Part shown: piece after piece, positions 35,431-47,071 of the stretch
Numbering within the stretch: position 1 is the stretch's first letter
Layout: every line of letters begins with the position of its first letter
NCBI GenBank assembly: GCA_039720395.1
Contig: CM077827.1
Coordinates: 7,293,991-7,357,990 of the forward strand
Reading direction: 5' to 3'
DNA: 64,000 nt
Source of the DNA: Liquidambar formosana
Taxonomy: Eukaryota > Streptophyta > Magnoliopsida > Saxifragales > Altingiaceae
Program-made: the position numbers and the translations under genes
The notes under the pieces: generated by a model
Database searches by the model: none
What the model was told of the DNA's origin: nothing
The model's input: only the letters and a program-made list of their open reading frames with translations

Positions 35431-36560
35431 TTCACTAGCTAGTTAGGCATATAAATGTTCTTGTTGAGTATTCTCTCTCTCTCTCTCTCTCTCTCAAGTG
35501 GGAACAAAGGCGGAGCTACATGACAGGTTACACTGGAATGTAGCCTAGGTAGCCCAGCCCAAATTTTTTTATTTTTATTTTTATTCTATAAACATTGTAG
35601 GCTTTAATTAGTCTGAGCTTAGGTGAAACAAAATTGAAAGAGGGCTTCAGAAGAGCATTTCTAATTAAGAAGGGCTATTGAAACCCCTTAATGTTATTTG
35701 CACACTTAACTTATTTTAATTTTTAAGATTTTATAGAAAAATATAAAAGTTTTATTTATTTATATATTTTATTTTATGGAAATTGGTCGCGTAGTGCATT
35801 AGGAAACATAATTTTGAACAACTTTAGAGGAGATTGAAAGTTTTGTCAAATTGTATAGCCATGCATTATTTATAGTTTTCTTTTCATTTTTAACCAAAAA
35901 GTTTACTTAAACAATAGATTTTGAAAAAATTTTCTTTTACAAATGTGTTCAAATTTTTTTTTTTAACGGTTGAGATTATGTTGGTTGCAGGGAGAGCCTA
36001 TCGACTTAGAAGGGTGTATCTCAATGGGTCCATGGGGAGGTCCAGGTGGGGATAACGAGTGGAGTTTCAGTGTCAAATGTGGTATAAGGCAGATAGTTAT
36101 CGTTTATGGAGATGCCATCGATTCAATCCCATTCAAGGGCGATAATGGTAATAATGTGATGGAGGAATCAGAGGAGTTTGGCGGTAATGGTGGAAGTAAA
36201 ACTGACAAGGCGAGTATGGCCCTTATAGTGGTGGTGGTTTCCTAGCCGGCTGTAAGGTCGGTCAGTAATTATGCTTACCACTTTTCTTTTGTGTCTATTT
36301 AGATTGATCTTGACTGGCCTAAGGAGTATCTGACTGGCATAAGTGGGTCATACGGGATTTTTTACTCAAGAGGACCAGTTGCAATAACATCACTGTGTTT
36401 CATCACAAACCATAGGATATATGGACCCTTTGGTGTCAACAACGGCGCTACTTTCTCTATTCCAATGGAAGGCGGTGCCATTGTTGGATTTCATGGACGC
36501 GCCGGTCAATACATTGATGCTATAGGAGTGTATGCAAAGCCAGTAAGTTCGATCAATTGA
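35411..36560 (+). CDS. Single-domain jacalin-related lectin, 159 aa
   Basis: Exons inferred: 35411-35413 (ATG), 35991-36209 and 36303-36560, giving one intact jacalin domain of usual size. Key stretches are GPWGGPGGDNEWSF, SIPFKGDNGN, WPKEYLTGISGSYG and VGFHGRAGQYIDAIGVYAKP, with the sugar-site GxxxD intact (GQYID) and GPWGG intact. There is no signal peptide; a cytoplasmic or nuclear mannose-type lectin is expected. The second intron starts GCGAGT instead of GTGAGT, so splicing would use a GC-AG intron. The stop follows five codons past KP, and GTAAGT at 36541-36546 directly after KP is a strong donor that could instead join a downstream phase-0 jacalin exon. Intron 1 contains AT-rich repeat sequence. 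Confidence 0.78.
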
Positions 36561-36664
36561 CAAGGAATGCCAGAGAATGAATAGGTTATGCATGCATGTC
36601 ACCATGTTTTTTTTTAATTCAAAGTTCACTCGATCATTCCTTGCTCTAATTAAAACCCCACTTC

Positions 36665-36740
36665 TATTTTTTTTCTAATAATAATAATAATAATAATAAT
36701 ATTAAAAAAAAAAAAAAAAAAAAAACAAGAAGCCAACTCT

Positions 36741-36822
<82 letters not shown>

Positions 36823-36933
36823 GGTCATGTGCGGAATATTCTGGAGTATCCCATTCAATCATGATCGATATGCGCGTGCTCACGGATGGCCATAATCGAA
36901 TGGGATATTCCGAAATATCTCGCACAAAATCAG

Positions 36934-36974
<41 letters not shown>

Positions 36975-36975
36975 A
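36665..36975. repeat. (TA)n microsatellite holding a 120-bp hairpin element
   Basis: Long (TA)n runs at about 36740-36816 and 36938-36971 bracket a 120-bp hairpin (36818-36937). Its arms are TGTGCGGAATATTCTGGAG and, inverted, GATATTCCGAAATATCTCG, around a TATGCGCGTGCTCACGG loop. The same family is found at 47066-47200, also beside (TA)n. An (AAT)n tract precedes it. Confidence 0.8.
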
Positions 36976-37084
36976 TGATTGCATTCGGTTGCTCGATCAT
37001 GAATTCACAAACTATGTTCCCATAATGTTGCCATCATTAGGGTTAGCTGGCTCAAGTGGAAGCTAATTTAGGAGAAAAACTTCC

Positions 37085-37229
37085 ATGTAACTGTGATATG
37101 GCCAGGTGGTGTAACAAGCCAATGAGAACTAAGTAAAGTGGGATTGTCAGTATACTTTTTTGCTCTACAATCTCATTTTGTTTGGCCCTTATTGGCTTGT
37201 GAAACCACTTGGCCATGTCATAGTTACAT
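37085..37229. repeat. Foldback MITE, 145 bp
   Basis: Arms ATGTAACTGTGATATGGCCA and TGGCCATGTCATAGTTACAT are inverted, with an inner pair ACAAGCCAATGAG and TTATTGGCTTGT. It lies just upstream of lectin unit 3. Confidence 0.75.
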
Positions 37230-37365
37230 AGAAGACTCACTCTTAATTTAGGCTAGCTCTAATAACTAAACTAGATTAATCATCGGGCCCTGAAAGAGCA
37301 CAAGTGTACTTCGTGGTAGAAATTAACTTTTGGAGGAGAAATCTGATCAAAGAGTGAGAAAACAA

Positions 37366-38375
37366 ATGGTACATGCAAATGCTAAGGTTCCTTTGTCAAG
37401 ATATATATTCACCAGCTAGCAAGGTAAATATAAGTTCATGATGCATGCTGAATGTTGAGCATTATATATCATGTTAAAGTTTCCAATTTGTAATTAACGG
37501 CTATGATTATGTTGGTTTGCAGGGAGAGCCTTGTAGCTTAGAAAAGATTATCTCAATGGGTCCATGGGGAGGTCCAGGTGGGAACAAGTGGAGTTTCAGC
37601 GTCAAACGTGTTATAAAGCAGATAGTTATCGTTCATGGAGATGCTATTGATTCACTCATATTCAAGGGCGATAATGGTTATGGTGTGATGGAGGAATCAA
37701 AGAAGTTTGGCGGTAACGGTGGAAGTAAAAATGACACGGTGAGTATGGCCCTCTTTGTAGTTTGCCTAGCCGCCTATAAGGTCGTTCAATAAAGCTTCCC
37801 ACTTTTGACATGCTTACCTCTTTTCTTCCGTGTGTATAGATTGATATTGACTGGCCTAAGGAGTATCTAACCGGCATAAGTGGGTCATACGGGAGCTTTT
37901 TTTTGGGAGGACCAGTTACCATAACATCACTGTGTTTCATCACAAACCATACTATATATGGACCCTTCGGTATCAACAAGGGCGCTTCTTTCTCTATTCC
38001 ATTGGAAGGCAGTAGGGGTGCAAATCGGTCTCGGCCGGTCCGGGCCAGAGGTGTTTCTGGACCGGACCGAACTAATTCGGGACTTCAAAATTTGTCCTGG
38101 AACCGGAACGATTTAGGCTTGAACCGGGACCGGGACCGGACCGAAAAATTCGGTCCGGGCCGGTCCGGTTCTTGGTTTGTTTCTTTTTTCTTTTTTTGTT
38201 TTGTTTTTTTGTTTTTAGTTTTTTTTTTTGTTGTTTGTTTTAGTTTTGTTTTTGGTAAAAGGTAAGAAATTTATTGAATAAGAATTATTATTCATTGAAT
38301 AATACTTATTTATTGAGTACAATACATTAATATTAACATATAATTATATATCTAATCATATATATAATATATCTA

Positions 38376-38420
<45 letters not shown>

Positions 38421-38689
38421 GGGAATTCGGGAATTCGGTCCGGTCCGAGACTAAAACCCCTAAACCGTGGCCCGGACCGAAGTAATTCGGGACTTAAGAT
38501 TTTGGACCGGAACCGGACCAAATTTGATTTGGCCCGGATCGGACCGGACCGAATTGCACGGAACGGTTTGGTCCTCGGGTCTACCCGAACCATTTTGCAC
38601 CCCTAGAAGGCAGTGCCATTGTTGGATTTCATGGACGCGCTGATCAATACATTGATGCTATTGGAGTGTATGCAAAGCCAGTAAATTAA
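37366..38689 (+). pseudogene. Jacalin lectin gene split by a hAT element
   Basis: Exons: 37366-37368 (ATG; its donor now reads GTACAT), 37523-37738, 37840-38012 and, after the insertion, 38614-38689. Without the insertion the frame would be open across a normal single jacalin domain to TAA at 38687. Motifs seen are GPWGGPGG, SLIFKGDNGYG, WPKEYLTGISGSYG and IVGFHGRADQYIDAIG. The GxxxD glycine is Asp here (DQYID), so sugar binding was perhaps already weak. The leader matches gene 2, but the TATA region is missing. The hAT element at 38013-38605 adds about 85 foreign codons and a stop. Confidence 0.85.
38013..38605. mobile_element. hAT-type non-autonomous element inside a lectin exon
   Basis: Terminal repeats TAGGGGTGCAAA and TTTTGCACCCCTA; perfect 8-bp TSD GAAGGCAG (38005-38012 and 38606-38613). 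Subterminal regions are rich in CCGGACCG and CGGTCC repeats. It carries an (AT)n run (about 38383-38411) and no transposase. Confidence 0.92.
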
Positions 38690-38759
38690 TTATATATCAT
38701 GTTAAAGTTTTCAATAAAGCGTTCATTGTAAATAATGGCTTTGATTATGTTGGTTGCAG

Positions 38760-38978
38760 GGAGAGCCTTCCAGCTTAGAGGGGTATATCTCAATGGGTCC
38801 GTGGGGAGGTCTAGGTGGGGATAATGAGTGGAGTTTCAGTGTCAATGGTGGTATAAAGCAGATAGTTATCGTTCATGGAGATGTTGTTGATTCAATCATA
38901 TTCAAGGGCGATAATGGAAATGGTCTGATGGAGGATTCGGAAAAGTTTGGCGGTAATGGTGGAAGTAAAACTGACAAG
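38760..38978 (+). pseudogene. Jacalin exon 2 copy, truncated unit
   Basis: The acceptor GGTTGCAG is followed by 73 open codons (GEPSSLEGYISMGPWGGLGG to SKTDK) and a GTGAGT donor. No exon for the second half of the domain follows; only repeat sequence and then a lectin 3' UTR copy. It has no ATG exon of its own. It starts 70 bp after unit 3, in phase with a splice from KP, so it may once have been a second domain of that gene. Confidence 0.75.
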
Positions 38979-39068
38979 GTGAGTAATTCTTACCACTTTT
39001 TGAGATTGTATCTTCCCAAATTCGATCATGGACAAATGGCCAACTGTTTTGATCGTATGTCATTCTTT

Positions 39069-39148
39069 TATTCTTCGACACACTAAGATTTTACACATTA
39101 ATTGTTATTATTCTTCGACACACTAAGATTTTACACATTAATTGTTAT
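39069..39148. repeat. 40-bp tandem duplication
   Basis: TTCTTCGACACACTAAGATT and following bases occur twice head to tail in the remnant intron. Confidence 0.8.
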
Positions 39149-39289
39149 CATAGTAGTAGTAATATGTCTAAATAAAAACTGCTTCTTCCGTGAATGAAAG
39201 CTCACAACTTTCCCTCCAAACCCCTATCGCGATATGCGATAGATGCGATGCATAGTAAGCAATAAATTCTCTGCGCTGTATTTTAGTGC

Positions 39290-39420
39290 TTTCTAGTGTT
39301 TGTTGGACTGGTTGATCCAGGTGTTGTAGCATGGTTTCTTGTTTTATGTATTGAGAAGTTTGATTTGTATGTTACTGGGTTGCCTGTATACGTACCGTAA
39401 TTTGATGAAAATAAAATTTG
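39290..39420 (+). terminator. Lectin 3' UTR remnant with AATAAA
   Basis: Homologous to the 3' UTR of lectin gene 1 (TTGTAGCATGGTTTCTTG, TTTGATTTGTATGT), with AATAAA at 39410-39415. It closes the plus-strand part of the cluster. Confidence 0.6.
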
Positions 39421-40927
39421 TTTTGATTCGAAACCAATGACTATTAACTTCATAGTAAATGAGTACTAATGTAACTAAGAATGATTACTAACTGTAATTA
39501 TTTGCCCCTTACCGGACCAATCTGTAATTTCCGGCCCAAAAAAACCCTTATGTGCTTCTGCATGAATTATTTTGAGGTGGGACGTATATAGCAAGCACCT
39601 AGTGCTTTTGTTCGATCAACTAGTTGATTTATGACTTTTTGCTTTTAAAAGTAAAAAATATACTTTCAGAAATCAAATCAAATCAAATCAAATCAAATCA
39701 AATTGTGCCCGAAATTAAGAAAGAAAATGCTCATGCACTTGTTTAGTACTCTAGTGTAATTTTCATTTTATTTGGTCAACAACAGTGATAAATGATTAAA
39801 ACAGTTTTTTTGTGGTTCTTTTTAGGAAAATTAATTAGAAATAACCATCCAAATTAGAAGGGTGATTTTAACAATAACTACATCATTAGATTTTTAATTA
39901 ACTCCTTAATCCTATATATAGTTTCACCAAAAATCCCAAAAAACAAAAAAATGCTAACATTAATAATTAGAAAGATATCCACAAAACCACAAAAAAAAAA
40001 AAAAAAAAAAAAAGGATATACAGAGACTAGGCCTGGAATAAATTTGAATAAATCCAATAATTTATTCCGGGGACTAGGCCTGATTATGTATGTGATTTTA
40101 AGGAAAAAAACCCCTTGTAACCATTCTTAAGGGATGGATCTAAAAATCACTTTGGTATCTTGGGGTAAGATTATAAATTAAAAACTTATCAGGTCTAGAG
40201 ACAGTTTTAAATCACACGCGGAAGCAAGAGGACGATGAACAGTTTAATGAACCTACTGATATATAAAAAGAACACAAAACAAATTTTTTTTTTTTTTCAA
40301 AACTGGTTAAATCTGTAAATATTTCCGATGTAAAATTACACATGCACGGGTTGCTATGCGAGGTTGATATGGGAGGTTGTTGTGGGAGACCAAAAGGCAT
40401 TTCCTGATTTCCATTAGTAATTAATGCAACTAAATGTGGGGAAAAAAATGACTCATCACTAGGAAAAATAAAAAAATAAAAAAAAATAATTATGTAGGAA
40501 TCAATAGCATTTTTCTTTAGGGACATTTGGCTATAGCCCCATAGTATAAGAGTTGTTTTTTTACAATAAATACAGAATCTTTTTAACTAACTTAATAACT
40601 CCTTTTGACCAGATTCGAACTAAAATACCCCCAACTTATTAATATATTATTTTCAATAAAGGAATCGCTCCTAAAATTACGAAATAGCCGTGATTTAAAG
40701 AATTTCCAAACAAGACATGAGTTAAAAAAAGGAATCAGTTCTTTTTCCTTTTTAAGAAAGAGTTATAAGCGTCAAAGAGTAACTCAGAATCCCAATTAGG
40801 TTGACACTCTTGGCACTTTCAATCATGTGCTTAATAACTCAAATATTATTAGATCAAAGGGAAAAAATATATATATATATATATGAAAAGAGAAATAAAA
40901 GATAAAACTAGTTATGGTGATTTAAAA
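39421..40927. other. AT-rich intergenic DNA
   Basis: No gene. Contains (AAATC)n at about 39668-39703 and poly-A at about 39991-40013. A stretch about 40660-40745 (CGCTCCTAAAATTACGAA, ACATGAGTTAAA) resembles, inverted, 45100-45165. Confidence 0.45.
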
Positions 40928-41645
40928 GTGTCACAATCCAGCTCACAAAAAGGATCAAGGCTTAAGCGTCCCAAAAATTATATACAGTAAACACGTTTTA
41001 TTTTTATGAGCTCCGTACAAATAAATCCTTTGAAAAATAAATTTCCCTTGAAATACATAATATTTTGGGTAGCTGCGGGTAACTATGGTTAACCCAAAAA
41101 TCATCATCAATATACATTGGTCAACTAATTAAATAAAATACATTAGCTTAAATAAAAATAATTGTATGTGATAACTTCTCCAAATCTCGACCCCAATTCA
41201 ATTACGTGCTTCCAACAATGATCACCTGAAAATATATTGGGGTAAGCGAACAACAGCCCAGTTGGAAATCCAGTTCCTATATAATAAATAATGTTTCAAA
41301 TACCACATGTAGTACACGCAATTATATTCAAAATATATAAATCAAATAATACGAATTCCAAATCATACACCTCAAATATAATCCAACTATCTATAAAATC
41401 AACCATCATAATTCCCTATTTCATAATAATAGTATCAAAATAAGCATCACTTATTGAACAAGAAATAAACCCCCTACCTCAAATATTGAGTGAAAACAAT
41501 GAAAAACCACCGGATTAGAGCTCTTATGCTCCGGCGATCGACCGTCACCCCTCTGCCTCTTTCAGCATCCTCCTTGTCTTCTCCCTCTCCTCTCTTCTTA
41601 ATTCTTTTAAGATAACTAGTTCTTTATATGATGCATCATCCATCA

Positions 41646-41660
<15 letters not shown>
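40928..41660. other. Possible degraded LTR fragment
   Basis: Begins TGTCACAATCC, like the solo LTR at 29010, and ends before a (TA)n run; the far end and TSD are unclear. Non-coding. Confidence 0.3.
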
Positions 41661-41682
<22 letters not shown>

Positions 41683-41684
<2 letters not shown>

Positions 41685-42676
41685 TAGAATGAAGCCGCGC
41701 GAAACTAACGCATCACGTGGGTTCATTCTAGTTTTGCTAAATTCGCACCCTTTCATCGGTAGTTTTGTCTCTCTTTTTTCCTCTTCCTATTCTCTCCCCT
41801 CTCTTCAATTTTTCTTTGCCCCTCTCCTCTCCTTCGTTCACTTCAACTATGGAAGATTTCCCAAGTTTCCATGGCTTTGCTCCTTTTTAAAAATATATAT
41901 ATTTTTTCCTATACTCAAAACCCACAAATTGGGATGATAAAAAAAAAAAAAAAAAAACCACAAATTGGGTCTCATAATCTCGTGAAAAGATACCAACACA
42001 AGAAGAAAATAAGAAAAAATAAAATTCAATTTTTTTTCACCCTTTGCTAGTCAACTACACAGAAAGAAGAAGACATTAGGTAGGGAAAAAAGGATGAAGA
42101 AGATGAGCAAGCGTCCATAGAAGCTATGGACATGAAACCATGGTCAGACGACCCACTCTCGTAGCTATGGTGAACCCACTGCAGCATGAACAACCCTTCG
42201 TCTTCAATGCCGTAAAACCCCAACCTTAACTCCATAAATTGCCGCTACTTCAACAACCACAACATGAACAACCTTAAGGCGAACCCATTTTCGGCAAGCA
42301 TTGGATGTGTCCATGCCACCCATTTCCGGCGAGCATTGGTTGTGCCTATGCCAGCCATTCCCGGCTGGTGAGGATTATGTGTTCATAAGAGAGAATGGAG
42401 GATAGGAGGACAGGAGGGAGGAAATAAAATTTTGAAATTTGAAAGAGAAAGAGTGGGTCAGATAGAGGAAAGGGTAGGTGGGAGATTGAAGTGGAGGAGG
42501 TGTTTGGAGAGATAAAGGGAAAAGGCCATAAGGAAGTAAGATGCTAACATCATAAATAATGTGTTGTGTGGGCCCAAAGTGAAGGAGAATGAAAGATTGA
42601 GGAGGGAAAGGCTATTGGACTGCCACCTCATACTGGTTGATCTCATCAAAAAATCCTAATTATAGTATTAGAATAG
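41683..42676. mobile_element. TA-microsatellite-bounded element, about 1 kb
   Basis: Lies between (TA)n runs (41651-41682 and about 42676-42692). The left end ACTAGAATGAAGCCGCGCG can fold back on GGTTCATTCTAGT at 41720-41732. No TSD other than TA can be recognised, and no ORF is convincing. Class unknown. Confidence 0.45.
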
Positions 42677-42692
42677 ATATATATATATATAT

Positions 42693-44241
42693 ACTAGTTG
42701 GTGTACACGTGCATTGCACGTGGACCATCTTAATTTGTAGTTGTTTTCATAAATGAAATAATTTTTGTAGCACACTTCATAGAATGTAAAATAATTTAAG
42801 AAAATACAATTTCTCAAGAAAAAATCACACGCAAAATAAATAAATAAATAAATAAAAAGAGAAAGAGAGAGAGAGAGAGAAATAATTCATAAACAAGTAA
42901 AATTTTGGAAAACACTGCAACAATTAGAAATTGATAGAGATTAATATTAATTAAAATAAAAAGTTATATTAAAAGTGTAATGAAAAGTAGTATTTTTAAA
43001 TTAATACTTAATTTTTCAAATTGTTTTTTATTTTCTATTGTTTTGCTCTACATGATATTACTTCCTTTTATACTCTCTATCTCTCTCATTTATCTTCTCC
43101 CCTTCTCACTATTTATTTATTTATTTATTTTTTCACTCTTTAGAAACTCACACACCCACACACATACCTGAGGAGTCGAACCTTCGACCTCCCCCAAACC
43201 CCCCACACCCATGGGAAATGCCATCTGAGCTACATATGCTCTGCACTTTTTCTTTTACTATTCAAAATCTGAACTCCACCTATTATCATGTCTCATTTAT
43301 CTTCTCTTCAGCCATGCCAACTGTCATAGTAACTATGACTTACTATGACAAATGTACACTTTGTAAAATTAAAGGAAAATAGTTTAAAAATAATATCAAC
43401 AAAAGGAATAGAAGATTATGGTACGCGATTTTTTATAAAATATTATTTGTTTTTTTTTTTTTTTTTTTGTAGTGGTTTATTTAAATATTAATGATATATT
43501 ATAATTTTAACAAGTAGTTCATGATCATTAGAGTTTATAAACAATATATATTAAAAAGCTAATCAAAACTTGGAATGTAAAAATAGGGAAGAAATGTATA
43601 GGAATGAAAAAAGGAAGAGAGTTGGAGTAGAAGAAAAAGATAAAGGACCATTAAAGTTTAGAAACCTAATTAGAATTTAATAAGAATATAGCTAAATAAT
43701 AGGACTTTGGTCTTTATGGATTTTATTAAGAATAAGGTTAAAAAAGTATTTAAGTTTAAAAATGAGGATATAAAAGTCATTCAAAAGTTTTTCTGACATT
43801 CACCTTTTTATAGGTGGTGTATCTATATATATCTATACTACCTATAAAAAGATGAATGTAAGAAAAACTTTTGATTGACTACTATACCCTTATTTTAATT
43901 TTTAAATACACAACTACCCACCCTTCTGCATATATAGGAAATATAGCAATATGAAAACTATAATTCTAAAACACATATCTTAATATATAAAACACAAATA
44001 GGAATTCAAAGGAAACGGAAACTATAATTCTTATATGATAAATAGAAATATATAGGAATATGGAAACTATAATTCTTAAACATATACCTTAAAATATAAA
44101 ATATAAAATATAAAAATATATAAAATGTTTATCTTTAAAAATATTTATGAAAAAAATATAAAATGTTTATGTATTTATTATTTTGTATAACTAATATTAT
44201 TTAAAAATATTCATGTGCAACGCACATGTGCTATATCTAGT
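42693..44241. mobile_element. TA-microsatellite-bounded element with GTGCATTGCACGTG ends
   Basis: The left end ACTAGTTGGTGTACACGTGC, followed by ATTGCACGTGG, and the right end CATGTGCAACGCACATGTGC, followed by TATATCTAGT, are related inverted termini sitting in (TA)n on both sides. The plan recalls the rice Micron elements, which are flanked by TA microsatellites. The interior is AT-rich and non-coding; it holds a hairpin at about 43790-43890 (CACCTTTTTATAGGT against ACCTATAAAAAGATG). Confidence 0.55.
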
Positions 44242-44555
44242 ATATATATATAAATATATAAAATAATGCAATGATTTCCAATATCTTCTCCACCTAACAT
44301 TTTCTTCTTTGATTATATATAACATATCATAAAAGTCTTACATACAATCCTGCCATATCATAAAATTCTTATATACTGTCCCACCGAAAGCAAATGTACA
44401 CATTTAAAATATGGGTAGATGAACTCCACGTCCACTTCCTCAATGATTATTAAAAAATATATATTATTTTAATCAAAATAATATTGGTCCATCATTACAT
44501 TCATCATTCCACAACCCATAGAGAAGTTCCACCGGAATGCTATACAAGTGCATCA

Positions 44556-45110
44556 CTATATAATACTAATAATAATAATAATAATAATAATATATATATA
44601 TATATATTGATAAATTTTAAACAGGCCATTACAATACAAGTCATGACAAAGGTGAGTGAAAAGATCTGGAGGAGAAGAACACCACCAATGAAAACCCAGA
44701 GTGAGAAGAGCCATATCAGCACACTTGTCAGCTACAGCATTACTCTCTCTAGAAATATGAGAACATTGGAATTGCACAGACTTCAAGAATCTCTTATAGT
44801 TGAACTAGTGTGTCCTTAAATTCCAAGGTGGAGGGAAACAATCATTATTCAGGCAATGAAGGATGGACTAAGAATCACATTCCAACCACAATTTCTTCCA
44901 ACATTTATCCCATGCTTTCTCAATATATGCCAAGAACCATAGCTAAAAGCTCAGCATAAAAGGCGGTATTAAAATCCAACTTAGTAGTACTGAAGATATC
45001 TGTAACAAAACCTTTGCAATTACGAAAAACTCCTCCTGTAGAGGTAGGCCCTGATTTCCTTTGTCCAACCTATCAGTATTAAGCTTCACCCAACTTCGTG
45101 ATTTTAGGAA
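44556..45110 (-). pseudogene. LINE RNase H domain remnant
   Basis: Read on the minus strand, this gives the plant L1 RNase H-like tail: WVKLNTD (with LDKGN) at about 45080-45105 and the terminal SHISRESNAVADKCADMALL near 44690-44745. Stops and frameshifts lie between. No poly-A or TSD could be assigned. The (AAT)n and (TA)n runs at 44566-44606 abut its 3' side. Confidence 0.7.
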
Positions 45111-45899
45111 TTTCAAAACATGACATGTGTTAAATAGGGAACCGCTCCTAAAATCATGAAGTAATTTGGATTTTTGAAGCAAAAAGAACTCATTAACGTC
45201 TATAAAAAACATTGCAAGAAAAAAAATTGCAAATAGTAATAGACTCTAATTCACCGGAGAATAGTAAGAGAAATTTTTTTCAACTTTTGTGATGTGAGCA
45301 TTACTCAATACATGGTCATCTTAGCAAAGTTTATACATGGAACAGTATCAGTTTGATACGTTCAAATTTATAGGTGGAACAATAACAATTTATTACACTG
45401 TATTTTAAATTTATAGGGGAAAACAGTAAAGTGTTATAGATTGTGAAATCTAACATATGTTGTCAATATTACATATGATTTGATCTTTGATTTCCACTTA
45501 GAATTTTGGGATTACAAATCCTTATACTACTTAATTGTTGATTTTGCCGTGGTAGTGATAATACTTTTTTTTTTTTTTTTTTTTGGATAAGTGTGAAAAT
45601 ACTTTTGGTATCATAAAAGAGATAATTTGCAATAAATTAAATACTACTCGTATTTTGTTGCTAATAATGAATATTTCACAATAAAAAAATATTTCATTAT
45701 CAATAACAACTATTTTTGACAAAATATTTCATCATGAAAATAACTATATTTATTACATCATAAAAGAGATTATTCTTGACAAATACTATTTCATCGTTAC
45801 TAGGATCTAAATTGGAGGCCACCATTTTTCTCGCCAATAACATCTAAGTTGGGACAAAACATTTTATCCCAAAAATAAAAATAAAAATCCTATACTATT

Positions 45900-46999
45900 T
45901 AAATCATTAATGCATTTTTTTCACAACGAATTCTATTTTGTCACTAATAGTGTTTCTTTCGCAACAAAATAAATTTGTTGCTAATAGTGAGGCATATGCT
46001 AAACGGTGCCATTTTATTAATTTTTTTTTTCTTTTGGTGACAAATACATAGTTTTGTTGCCAAATGCTATTTCTACCAAATGGCGTCAACAAGAAATTTG
46101 GCACTAAAGTTTTAGTGACAAATAGTATTTTATTGCTGATAGTGCGCGCCTCTTTCGCAACAAAATAAATTCATCGCCAATAGTAAGACAAATACAAAAT
46201 GATGTCTTTTGGTTACTAATTTTTGTGACAAATACAATATTTTGTTGCTGAAAGTCTTTTCCACTAAATAGCACCAACAAGAAATTTGGCACCAAAGTTT
46301 TAGCAACGAATTGTATTTTGTCGCTAATAGTACTTCTTTCGCAACGAAGTAAATTTGTCCCCAATAGTGAAGCACATGCTAAACAGCGTTGTTTTGTTAA
46401 TTTTTTTTGCAACAAATATATTGGTTTGTCAGCAAAAGTCTTTTCCACCAATTGGCGCCAACAAGAAATTTGGCACCAAAGTTTTAGTGACAAATAATAT
46501 TTTGTCGCTAATAGTGCCTCTTTTGCAACGAATTAAATTTGACGCCAATAGTGAGGCACTTCCTAAACGATGTTGTTTTGTTAATTTTTTTGCAACGAAT
46601 ATATTGTTTTGTAGCTAAAGGTCTTTCCCACGAAATGGCGCCAACACGAAATTTGGCGCCAAAGTTTCAACAACAAATAATATTTTGTCGCTAATAGTGC
46701 CGCTTTTGCAATGAATTAAATTTGTCACCAATAGTGTGGCACTTCCTAAACGACGTTGTTTTGTTAATTTTTTTTGCTACAAATATATTGTTTTGTCGTC
46801 AAAAGTCTTTCCCACCAAATAGCGCTAACATGAAATTTGGCGCCAAATTTTTAGCAACAAACTTGCTAGATTTGTCGCTAAAATGTGCATTTCACCTATT
46901 TTGGTGACAAAATGTCATTTCGTCGCCACAAATATGCCTTTGGTGGCAAATTTTTGCTTGTCACCCCAAAATTTGTCGCTAAAAGCCTGATTTGTTATA

Positions 47000-47002
<3 letters not shown>
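45900..47002. repeat. ~185-bp tandem repeat ending in a CACTA-type terminus
   Basis: At least five units share AAATTTGGCRCYAAAGTTTTAG (starting near 46093, 46281, 46467, 46648 and 46832), TTTTGTCGCTAATAGTG and ATGCTAAACGG; spacing is 181-188 bp. The right end reads TTAGCGACAAAT...CACTATAACA when inverted (terminal TATAGTG at 46996-47002), the form of a CACTA-type TIR. The left terminus is uncertain (CATTGCAAGAAAAA near 45209 is a weak candidate). Open frames of about 80-130 codons across it are products of the repeat and not genes. Confidence 0.7.

Positions 47003-47071
<69 letters not shown>

Noticed and set aside
36650..37000. 116-codon open frame
   Set aside because: Consists mainly of (TA)n-encoded Tyr-Ile repeats.
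38013..38265. Open frame rich in Arg and Pro continuing from the lectin exon
   Set aside because: It is read-through into the hAT element (CCGGACCG repeats), not a lectin tail.
46104..46493. 129-codon open frame on the minus strand
   Set aside because: It crosses a 185-bp tandem repeat and its peptide simply repeats with the unit; the other strand is equally open.
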